Positions 57,654 to 64,000 of a stretch of 64,000 nt of DNA are shown piece by piece. Position numbers and translations under genes: made by a program. Position 1 is the stretch's first letter; each line of letters begins with the position of its first letter. The notes below the pieces were generated by a model that was not told the DNA's origin, made no database searches, and worked only from the letters and a program-made list of their open reading frames with translations. The DNA comes from Pseudomonas helleri (GTDB lineage Bacteria > Pseudomonadota > Gammaproteobacteria > Pseudomonadales > Pseudomonadaceae): NCBI RefSeq assembly GCF_001043025.1, contig NZ_JYLD01000005.1:62001-126000 (forward strand). Direction: 5' to 3'.

Positions 57654-58295
57654 CTATTCCAGTTCGCTCAACCGCGCTTCCAGTGCCGCAATGCGTGCTT
57701 CGAGTGCTTCAAAGCGCTCAAGGGACACACCTGAAGGGCTGCGCTCGGCGGGTTGCTGGCGGGCTGCGATGATTGCTTCGATATCTGCCGGGTCGCCCAG
57801 TGCGTGGGTATAGCGATCTTCGCGCTGGCCCGACTGGCGAGGAATGAGCAGCGCCAAATCACGGGCAATCAGCCGTTCGAGCTGATGCTGGACTTGTTCT
57901 GTGTCTTCAAAGTCATGCATGCGGTTGCTGCGGGTGAGCAATTCGTTGAGGGTTTGCGGGCCGCGCAGAAACAGCAGGCCGAGCAGAGCGACTTGGGCAG
58001 GGACCAGCTCCAATGCCTTGTCGACTTTGTGCTCCCAACGATCGGCGCGACTGCCCATGACCAAACGGGTAAAGCCCTGGCCTTCAAGCGCACGCAAACT
58101 TTGGCCGACCTGGCCTTGGGTCAGGTTCATCACCGGCTCGCGGCTGGTTTTCTGGTTGCAGGCCAGCACCAGCGCATTGAGGGTCAGGGGGTAGGTTTCC
58201 GGGTTGGTGGCCTGCTTCTCGATCAAGGAACCGAGAATGCGGATTTCAGTGCTGTTAAGCCGAGCTCCGGTGTCGCTGTCGTGTTCAGTGCTCAT
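57654..58295 (-). CDS. yceH: YceH family protein (DUF480)
   Basis: A 213-residue protein of the YceH/DUF480 family: two winged-helix-like domains, with [19 protein letters not shown] at the start and [16 protein letters not shown] in the second domain, then a C-terminal coiled coil ([18 protein letters not shown]). Family function is unknown; it may bind nucleic acid. I start at ATG 58295, with GGA seven bases upstream, rather than the GTG three bases earlier. A large terminator follows. Confidence 0.9.
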   Translation of the reverse strand: MSTEHDSDTGARLNSTEIRILGSLIEKQATNPETYPLTLNALVLACNQKTSREPVMNLTQGQVGQSLRALEGQGFTRLVMGSRADRWEHKVDKALELVPAQVALLGLLFLRGPQTLNELLTRSNRMHDFEDTEQVQHQLERLIARDLALLIPRQSGQREDRYTHALGDPADIEAIIAARQQPAERSPSGVSLERFEALEARIAALEARLSELE

Positions 58296-58463
58296 CACGC
58301 TTTCCTTGTGCGTTTAAATGGAGATCAGTGTGTTGCGATCACACCCAATTGTCATCCGCCCCTTATAGGTTCAACACTGACTAAAAGACAAGCCGCTTCT
58401 TACGCGGCGTATGCCTATAATCGCCGCACATTCACTTCCCGCCCACAGACTGTCGAGACTTTC

Positions 58464-58973
58464 ATGACTATCTCTCTGTACGCTGCTTCTGTTCCTGTGT
58501 TCAAACAAATGCTTAATGCCCTGAGCGGTGTTCTGAACAAAGCTGAAGCTCACGCCGCAGCCAAGAACATTGACCCGAGTGTGTTCCTGCAAGCACGCCT
58601 GGCTCCGGACATGTTCCCGCTAGTGCGTCAGGTGCAAATCGCGGTTGATTTCACCAAGGGTGTTTCGGGCCGTCTGGCTGAGATCGAGCTGCCTAAATAC
58701 GATGACAGCGAAGTGACTTTTGCTGACCTGCAAGCCCTGATCAGCAAGGTGCTGGCGTTTGTTGATGGCATTACGCCTGCGCAAATCGATGGCAAGGAAG
58801 GGATCGAAATCATCACCCGTCAGGGCACGCCGAAAGAAAAACGCTTTACCGGCCAGGCTTACCTGCTGACCTACGGCTTGCCGCAGTTCTTCTTCCACGT
58901 GACCACCGCTTACGCGATTCTGCGCCACAACGGCGTTGAAATCGGCAAGCGTGACTACATGGGCGCGTTCTAA
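58464..58973 (+). CDS. DUF1993 domain protein
   Basis: A 169-residue protein of the DUF1993 family, which is related to the DinB/YfiT-like helical bundle. Typical segments are FKQMLNALSGVLNKAEAHA at the start and RQVQIAVDFTK and LPQFFFHVTTAYAILRHNGV later, the last with a conserved histidine. No catalytic role is known. ATG 58464 gives the family N-terminus MTISLYAASVPVF; the longer upstream frame is a shadow of yceH. A strong terminator follows. Confidence 0.88.
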   Translation: MTISLYAASVPVFKQMLNALSGVLNKAEAHAAAKNIDPSVFLQARLAPDMFPLVRQVQIAVDFTKGVSGRLAEIELPKYDDSEVTFADLQALISKVLAFVDGITPAQIDGKEGIEIITRQGTPKEKRFTGQAYLLTYGLPQFFFHVTTAYAILRHNGVEIGKRDYMGAF

Positions 58974-59003
58974 GCATTGCGCCAAGCCACGCGTGACAGA
59001 CTC

Positions 59004-59033
59004 AGGAGCACCCGCGCGGGTGCTCCTGTTTTG
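59004..59033 (+). terminator. Terminator between the DUF1993 gene and sstT
   Basis: AGGAGCACCCGCGCGGGTGC continuing to TGCTCCT is a perfect 12-base-pair hairpin without spacer, followed by GTTTTG. It probably serves the DUF1993 gene and the converging sstT. Confidence 0.75.
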
Positions 59034-59039
59034 TAAGGC

Positions 59040-60260
59040 CTAGGCCTGTTCTTCTTCGGCCAGGCACACAGCAGCGGTAAACAGCACGTCGGTTGACGAG
59101 TTGAGTGCGGTTTCAGCGGAGTCCTGCAGGATGCCGATGATGAAACCGACCGCCACCACCTGCATGGCAATTTCGCTCGGGATACCAAACAGGCTGCACG
59201 CCAACGGAATCAACAGCAGCGAGCCCCCCGCAACACCCGAAGCGCCACAGGCGCACACGGCCGCCATCACGCTGAGCAGAATCGCGGTCGGCACATCCAC
59301 CTCAATCCCCAGCGTGTGCACGGCTGCCAGCGTCAAGACGGTAATGGTGATGGCCGCACCTGCCATGTTGATGGTCGCGCCCAATGGGATCGACACTGAG
59401 TAGGTGTCTTCATGCAAGCCCAGACGCTCACTCAGCGCCATGTTGACCGGGATGTTGGCTGCAGAGCTGCGGGTAAAGAACGCGGTGATCCCGCTTTCAC
59501 GCAAGCACATGAACACCAGCGGGTACGGGTTGCGGCGCAGCTTCCAGAAGGCGATCAGCGGGTTGACCACCAGGGCCACAAACAGCATGCAGCCGATCAG
59601 AACAGTGAGCAGGTGCAGGTAGCCCAGCAGGGCGCCAAAACCGGAGGTGGCGAGGGTCGCGCTGACCAGGCCGAAAATGCCCAATGGCGCGAAGCGAATC
59701 ACCACTCGCACGATCAAGGTCACGCCGTTGGACAAGTCATTGAGTACGGTGCGGGTGGTTTCGCCCGCATGGCGAACAGCAATGCCCAGGCCAATCGCCC
59801 AGGCCAGAACGCCGATGAAGTTGGCGTTCATCAGGGCGCTGACCGGATTGTCCACCGCGCTCAACAGCAGGCTTTGCAAGACCTCGCTGATGCCCCCGGG
59901 AGCGGACACGGTGATGTCTTCGGTGAGCAGAATCAGGCTGGACGGGAACAGCGTGCTGGCGATCACGGCGACAACCGCTGCGGCAAACGTGCCGATCAAA
60001 TACAGCACCAGGATTGGGCGGATGTGGGTGACCTGGCCCTGTTTGTGGTTGGCAATCGAGGCCATGACCAGCACAAACACCAAAATCGGCGCCACGGCTT
60101 TCAGGGCGCTGACGAACACCTTGCCGACAAAGGCCACCGAGAGTGCCGCAGCAGGTGCCAGCCAGGCCAGCAAAATACCGGCAATCAGACCGATGACAAT
60201 TTGGGTCACCAGGCTGGTGCGTTTGAGCGTTTGCAGCAGGGTAGGTGGAGCATCAGTCAT
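59040..60260 (-). CDS. sstT: Sodium:serine/threonine symporter SstT
   Basis: A 406-residue inner-membrane transporter of the dicarboxylate/amino acid:cation symporter (DAACS) family with eight or more helices. The serine-rich reentrant motif and MNAN-type and NMAGAA sequences ([17 protein letters not shown] region, and [12 protein letters not shown]) fit SstT, which brings in serine and threonine with sodium. The length matches E. coli SstT (about 414). ATG 60260 is chosen because it gives the family N-terminus; no strong ribosome site is seen. It is divergent from the MFS gene at 60627. Confidence 0.9.
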   Translation of the reverse strand: MTDAPPTLLQTLKRTSLVTQIVIGLIAGILLAWLAPAAALSVAFVGKVFVSALKAVAPILVFVLVMASIANHKQGQVTHIRPILVLYLIGTFAAAVVAVIASTLFPSSLILLTEDITVSAPGGISEVLQSLLLSAVDNPVSALMNANFIGVLAWAIGLGIAVRHAGETTRTVLNDLSNGVTLIVRVVIRFAPLGIFGLVSATLATSGFGALLGYLHLLTVLIGCMLFVALVVNPLIAFWKLRRNPYPLVFMCLRESGITAFFTRSSAANIPVNMALSERLGLHEDTYSVSIPLGATINMAGAAITITVLTLAAVHTLGIEVDVPTAILLSVMAAVCACGASGVAGGSLLLIPLACSLFGIPSEIAMQVVAVGFIIGILQDSAETALNSSTDVLFTAAVCLAEEEQA

Positions 60261-60626
60261 AGGAGTGTCTCTAGTTGTTGTGGGTGGCGCATTCAAAGAC
60301 TCTGGTGTTGACTCAACCTTTAGCCGGCAGGCAATAACGGCCAGCCGCCGCACTTGAACGTGTTGAGTTAAGCAGAGTAGGGGGCAGATTCAGTTATGCG
60401 TGCTGAGCACGCTTGTCTGACTAAGGTCAGAACGGGGGGCGGACTTTACCATACAGAAGTAGGACCTTTCCTGCGTAAGGGCGATCTGCCGCACCTTAGC
60501 GCGTAGGTCTACTGCGCCAACTCCCCATGCTGGCGAAGCATTCTGTTACCATTGCGCATCCCCCACTTTCTTTAAATCAGCGGGCCTTTCGGGCTTTCGC
60601 TGGCGTTGTCGTCTTTGGAGTTATTC
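60261..60626. other. Divergent intergenic region between sstT and an MFS gene
   Basis: About 365 bases with no gene. It contains a nested hairpin at 60459-60512: outer arms GTAG(G)ACCT and AGGTCTAC, inner arms GCGTAAGG and CCTTAGCGC. This could be a structured leader of the MFS gene or a regulatory site. No riboswitch class was recognised. Confidence 0.5.
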
Positions 60627-61781
60627 ATGCTGTTGCCCATCCTGCTGCTGTCTGCGGCCGGTTTCACCGTGCTCACCACCGAGTTCATTATTGTCGGGCT
60701 GTTGCCTGCGATCGCCCGTGACCTTGAGGTCAGCGTGTCGCAGGCCGGTTTGCTGGTCACGTTGTTCGCCTTCACCGTGGCAGCGCTGGGGCCTTTTTTA
60801 ACGGCCTACTTCGCCCGCTTTGAGCGCAAGCGCCTGTTTATCGGCATTTTGCTGATGTTTGCCTTCGCCAATACCGTGGCCGCGCTGGCGCCGAATATTT
60901 GGGTCATGGCGTTTGCGCGGTTGCTGCCTGCGCTGGGCTTGCCGGTGTTTTGGGCGCTGGCCAGCGAAACCGCCGTCAACATTGTCGGCCCTGAATACGC
61001 GGGCCGGGCGATTGCGAAGATCGGCTTCGGGATTGTCTGTGCGACGGTGTTCGGTATCCCGGTCGGGACGTTGATCTCGGATGCCTGGGGCTGGCGCAGT
61101 GCGTTCGCAATTCTGGTCGTGATCGCCCTGGCCAAGGCCTTGCTGCTGTGGGTGTATTTGCCGGCAGTCAAAGGCGTCAAAGAGGGTGTCACCTTGCGTT
61201 CACAGTTTGGCCTGCTGCGCAGCCCGCTGATGATCGGGCATATCGTGCTGTCAGTGCTGGTGTTCAGCGGCATGTTCACGGCCTACACCTATCTGGCCGA
61301 TATCCTGGAGCGCCTGGCCGGGTTTGACGGCACGCTGGTGGGGTGGTGTCTGATGGGCTTTGGCGCTGTTGGCCTGATTGGCAATTCGCTGGGCGGGCGC
61401 ATGGTAGACCGCCACCCGCTGATTGCGTCGATGGTGTTTTGCGCGTTTATGATTGGCGGCATGGTGGCGCTGGTGCCGAGCATTCACTCCACGCTGGGGC
61501 TGGCGGCCGCGATGGGTGTTTGGGGGATAACCCAGGCGGCGCTGTTTCTGGTCAGCCATGTGCGGCTGATGAAAGCCGCGCCGCAGGCACCGGCCTTTGC
61601 CGCATCATTGAACATTGCCGGGGCTAACCTGGGGATCGGCCTGGGCGCGCTGTTTGGCGGGCATGTGATTGATACCTACGGGCTGGGCAGCCTGGGCTTC
61701 GCCGGCGCCGGTTTTATTCTGGTATCGATCATCCTTGCATCGCTGCTGATGGCGATGAAGCCGCGGGCGGCCTGCGCCTGA
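60627..61781 (+). CDS. MFS transporter, AraJ/PbuE-like efflux permease
   Basis: A 384-residue major facilitator permease with about twelve helices, of the DHA1 (AraJ/YdhP-type) group: FTVLTTEFIIVGLLPAIARDL near the start is characteristic, and a Gly-rich helix 5 (VFGIPVGTLISDAWGWR) is present. Such permeases export sugars, purines or drugs; no substrate can be fixed. ATG 60627 follows GGAG by six bases; the frame upstream to 60606 is less supported. It converges with the LysR regulator gene. Confidence 0.87.
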   Translation: MLLPILLLSAAGFTVLTTEFIIVGLLPAIARDLEVSVSQAGLLVTLFAFTVAALGPFLTAYFARFERKRLFIGILLMFAFANTVAALAPNIWVMAFARLLPALGLPVFWALASETAVNIVGPEYAGRAIAKIGFGIVCATVFGIPVGTLISDAWGWRSAFAILVVIALAKALLLWVYLPAVKGVKEGVTLRSQFGLLRSPLMIGHIVLSVLVFSGMFTAYTYLADILERLAGFDGTLVGWCLMGFGAVGLIGNSLGGRMVDRHPLIASMVFCAFMIGGMVALVPSIHSTLGLAAAMGVWGITQAALFLVSHVRLMKAAPQAPAFAASLNIAGANLGIGLGALFGGHVIDTYGLGSLGFAGAGFILVSIILASLLMAMKPRAACA

Positions 61782-62684
61782 TCAGCGACTTTCGGTAAAC
61801 AGCTCCCGTCGCGCCCCCTCGGTAATCGCCACGATGCCGGGGTGGAGGATCTTGCGCTCGACGGTAATGGCATAAAACGATTCGGTGACGGCCTCGGTCT
61901 GGCCGATCAGCTCAACGTCAAATTGGCGCATGACCTCGTCGGCGATCACGCTGGGGGCGATAAACACGCCGGTGCCTGATTGGCCAAACGCCTGCATCAG
62001 CGCGCTGTCATCGAATTCACCGACAATTCTTGGCTGGATTTTCAGCTCGGCCAACCAGCGCAACAGACGCGTGCGGATCACTGTTTCCGGGCCCGGGATC
62101 AGCAGGGGCGCGTCTTGCAGGCTCTGCGGGAAGTGTTCGGCATATGCTTGGGCGAGGCTTGCGGTGGCAAAAAAACTGATTCCACATTCGCCAAGCTTTT
62201 GGCTTAGGCCTTTAATGTCTAAATGGGAAGGCATCGGGCTGTCGGAAATGACCAAATCAAGCCGTTGAATCGCCAGGTCTGCCAGCAGCCGGTCGAGCTT
62301 GTCTTCGCGGCAGGTAATGCGAACGGGTTTGTCCAGCTCCATGGTCGGGGCGATCAGCCGATACACAATCGACTTGGGCACTACATCGGCAACCCCGACC
62401 CGCAAGATCACCTGTTGCTCTTTGGGCGCCATGCACAGCATGCTTTCCAGCTCGGCGCCCACCTGGAAGATCTGTTCGGCATATGGCAACACCTGGCGCC
62501 CGGTTTCGGTCAGCTCCAGTTGGCGCCCGACCCGGCGAAACAAGGGCAGGCCGTAGGTGTCTTCCAGCAGGCTGATTTGCCCGCTGATGGTTTGTGCTGT
62601 CAGGTTCAATTGCTCGCAGGCGCGCACGATGCTGCCGGTTTTGGCAACGACCCAAAAGTAATGGAGTTGGCGGTAATTGAGCAT
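61782..62684 (-). CDS. nhaR: LysR-type regulator, NhaR-like
   Basis: A 300-residue LysR-type regulator. The HTH is near the N-terminus (MLNYRQLHYFWVVAKTGSI, then LTAQTISGQISLLE), followed by the effector-binding domain. Start, length and the YRQLHYFW segment match NhaR, which in E. coli activates nhaA in response to sodium. A sodium/proton antiporter is not next to it here, so its target may be elsewhere; an unrelated LysR role is possible. The stop is directly after the MFS gene end on the other strand. Confidence 0.85.
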   Translation of the reverse strand: MLNYRQLHYFWVVAKTGSIVRACEQLNLTAQTISGQISLLEDTYGLPLFRRVGRQLELTETGRQVLPYAEQIFQVGAELESMLCMAPKEQQVILRVGVADVVPKSIVYRLIAPTMELDKPVRITCREDKLDRLLADLAIQRLDLVISDSPMPSHLDIKGLSQKLGECGISFFATASLAQAYAEHFPQSLQDAPLLIPGPETVIRTRLLRWLAELKIQPRIVGEFDDSALMQAFGQSGTGVFIAPSVIADEVMRQFDVELIGQTEAVTESFYAITVERKILHPGIVAITEGARRELFTESR

Positions 62685-62820
62685 ATGATTGGCAACACTT
62701 CGTAAAAACCGAAGTATAACGCTTAAAAATACGAATTTTCCTGAAGTGTCTAGCTCTCTAAAATCGCGCGTTATTCGCAGGCCACGTTGCTGGCCGCAGG
62801 TTTAAAGAGGACACGTCACG

Positions 62821-63063
62821 ATGAAGATTCAAAAAGCAGGTTATGTCGCGCTGTTGGCGTCCACCTTGTTGCTGATAGGCGGTTGTGATCAGGCAGAAAA
62901 AGCCGCGCAGCAGATGCTCAGCAAAACCGCTGAGGCTGCCAAGCAGGCCATTGATGACACCCACAAGGCGGCTGAGCAGGCGCTCAACGACGCAACCGGC
63001 GGGCGCTTGATTGAACAGCAGCCACCGGCTGAAGAAAATAAAGAAACATCGCACACTATTTAA
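62821..63063 (+). CDS. Small lipoprotein, 80 residues
   Basis: An 80-residue predicted lipoprotein. The signal peptide with lipobox LLIGGC (cleavage before Cys at about residue 22) is followed by a helical, Ala/Lys/Glu-rich body (AEKAAQQMLSKTAEAAKQAIDD) that looks like an amphipathic coiled coil, as in small outer-membrane lipoproteins. AAAGAGGACACG precedes the ATG. The TerC-family gene follows after 30 bases, but a shared function is not clear. Confidence 0.85.
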   Translation: MKIQKAGYVALLASTLLLIGGCDQAEKAAQQMLSKTAEAAKQAIDDTHKAAEQALNDATGGRLIEQQPPAEENKETSHTI

Positions 63064-63093
63064 GTTGTCTTACAGAAGGGTCAGAACACACCT

Positions 63094-63849
63094 ATGGAAT
63101 ACCTTTTAGAACTGGCGGTCAGCCCTACGGCCTGGATTGCACTGGCCACGCTGATCGTGATGGAAGTGGTGCTCGGGATCGACAACCTGATCTTTATCTC
63201 GATTTTGACCAACAAGCTGCCTGAGCAATTTCGTACCAAGGCCCGCCGTATCGGTATCGGCCTGGCGCTGATTCTGCGCTTGGGCTTGCTCAGCACCATC
63301 GCCTACATCGTGCAGTTGACCACGCCGGTATTCGAAGTCTTGGGGCAGGCGTTCTCCTGGAAAGACATGATTCTGATCGCGGGCGGCCTGTTCCTGGTCT
63401 GGAAAGCCACCAGTGAAATTCACCACAACATGACCCCTGACGCCGAGGACAAGGCCGAGAGCGTGTCGTCCAAAGTAGCTGTAGGTTTTGCCGCTGCGAT
63501 CGGTCAGATCCTGATGCTGGACCTGGTGTTCTCCATCGACAGTATCGTGACGGCGGTCGGTATGACCGAGCACTTGCCGATCATGGTGATTGCGGTCGTG
63601 GTGGCGGTGATGGTGATGTTGCTGGCTTCGGAGCCTCTGGCCAAGTTCATCAACGAAAACCCGACCGTGGTGATGCTGGCGCTGGCGTTCCTGATCATGA
63701 TCGGCATGACCCTGATCGCAGAAGGTTTTGGCGCTCATGTACCAAAAGGCTACGTGTATGCGGCGATGGCGTTCTCCGCCACCGTAGAAACCCTGAACAT
63801 TCTCGCGCGTCGGGCTCGGGAAAAACGTCAGGCTGGCGTGACCAAGTAA
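63094..63849 (+). CDS. TerC-family integral membrane protein (YoaE/YgdQ-like)
   Basis: A 251-residue membrane protein with about seven helices. The TerC-family signature [17 protein letters not shown] (residues 22-38), with acidic residues inside the membrane, and a second [16 protein letters not shown] (about 147) are both visible; these acidic pairs are thought to bind divalent metal. Family members (TerC, Alx, YoaE) have been linked to tellurite resistance and Mn(II) export. Role here unassigned, but metal export is the most likely. A terminator follows. Confidence 0.9.
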   Translation: MEYLLELAVSPTAWIALATLIVMEVVLGIDNLIFISILTNKLPEQFRTKARRIGIGLALILRLGLLSTIAYIVQLTTPVFEVLGQAFSWKDMILIAGGLFLVWKATSEIHHNMTPDAEDKAESVSSKVAVGFAAAIGQILMLDLVFSIDSIVTAVGMTEHLPIMVIAVVVAVMVMLLASEPLAKFINENPTVVMLALAFLIMIGMTLIAEGFGAHVPKGYVYAAMAFSATVETLNILARRAREKRQAGVTK

Positions 63850-63866
63850 GCGCAGGCTGCCACTTA

Positions 63867-63904
63867 AAAACTGTCCATCCTTGTCAGGGTGGACGGTTTT
63901 TTTG
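63867..63904 (+). terminator. Terminator after the TerC-family gene
   Basis: CTGTCCATCCT, four loop bases, AGGGTGGACGG then eight T residues. It lies 18 bases after the stop codon and right before the end of a converging gene. Confidence 0.75.
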
Positions 63905-63907
63905 CAT

Positions 63908-64000
63908 TTAGTGCGCGTTGGCGGTGGTAGCGGCCGGTTGGGCGGGTTTTTGCTTGGGTTCTGGCTGGGGTTGCGGATGATGATGACGGCTGATGCGCAT
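63908..64000 (-). CDS. C-terminal tail of an unidentified protein, His/Pro/Ala-rich
   Basis: Only the last 30 codons and stop are in the window. They encode a His-rich then Pro/Gln/Ala-rich tail (RHHHPQPQPEPK). The gene runs off the end of the window, so whether the ATG at 64000 is a true start cannot be told. The terminator just before it on the plus strand supports a converging transcription unit. No function is given. Confidence 0.4.
   Translation of the reverse strand: MRISRHHHPQPQPEPKQKPAQPAATTANAH

Noticed and set aside
59412..60311. A 299-codon plus-strand frame opposite sstT
   Set aside because: Low-complexity Gln/His/Arg content and full overlap with sstT, which has clear transporter features.

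Overview
The window is chromosomal DNA from a Pseudomonas, most likely of the fluorescens group. The pyoverdine locus (diaminobutyrate aminotransferase, MbtH-like protein, fpv genes, giant NRPSs), the REP palindromes of the GTAGGAGCGAGCTTGC and GTGGGAGCGGGCTTGC types, and GC-rich housekeeping genes typical of pseudomonads all point there.

Region 1 (1-31125) is pyoverdine metabolism. It opens with the 3' end of pvdH and an mbtH-like gene. Eight minus-strand genes follow in the order fpvG-H-J-K-C-D-E-F: the periplasmic ferri-pyoverdine reduction complex and the ZnuABC-like importer that takes up the released iron. A separate FAD-type siderophore-interacting reductase precedes two abutting NRPS genes of 3679 and 3926 residues. 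Together these carry six modules: (D-Ser)-X-Thr-(D-Ser)-X-X, ending in a thioesterase. REP-type palindromes are embedded in frame in three places inside these NRPS genes.

Region 2 (31126-41686) is accessory DNA with visibly lower GC. After a lone alpha/beta hydrolase comes an eight-gene minus-strand operon: CmoA-like carboxy-SAM synthase, methyltransferase, M50 membrane protease with a PqqD-like N-terminus, a 48-residue Cys-free peptide, DUF692/MNIO enzyme, its partner, a stand-alone LanB-like protein (PEARL), and an MFS exporter. This matches the scaffold-peptide (pearlin) pathway for 3-thiaglutamate described in Pseudomonas syringae (tgl). It is the most interesting system here: a small peptide acts as a carrier, an amino acid is added to its C-terminus from aminoacyl-tRNA, modified in place, then clipped off and exported. 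The peptide gene, and a hairpin just after it, are easily missed.

Region 3 (41687-64000) is mostly core genome. It holds mntH and a 2-hydroxyacid dehydrogenase, gltX, a duplicated tRNA-Ala(GGC)/tRNA-Glu(TTC) cluster with a strong promoter, a thioesterase, dusC, an ibpA-type heat-shock gene with a sigma-32-like promoter, pbpG, an XRE/DUF2975 pair, an RlmI-like methyltransferase, dps and azlCD. Further on are several small proteins, an AroE-like dehydrogenase, an S66 peptidase, yceH, a DUF1993 gene, sstT, an MFS permease, nhaR-like regulator, a lipoprotein and a TerC-family protein. No CRISPR array, prophage, insertion sequence or rRNA was seen.
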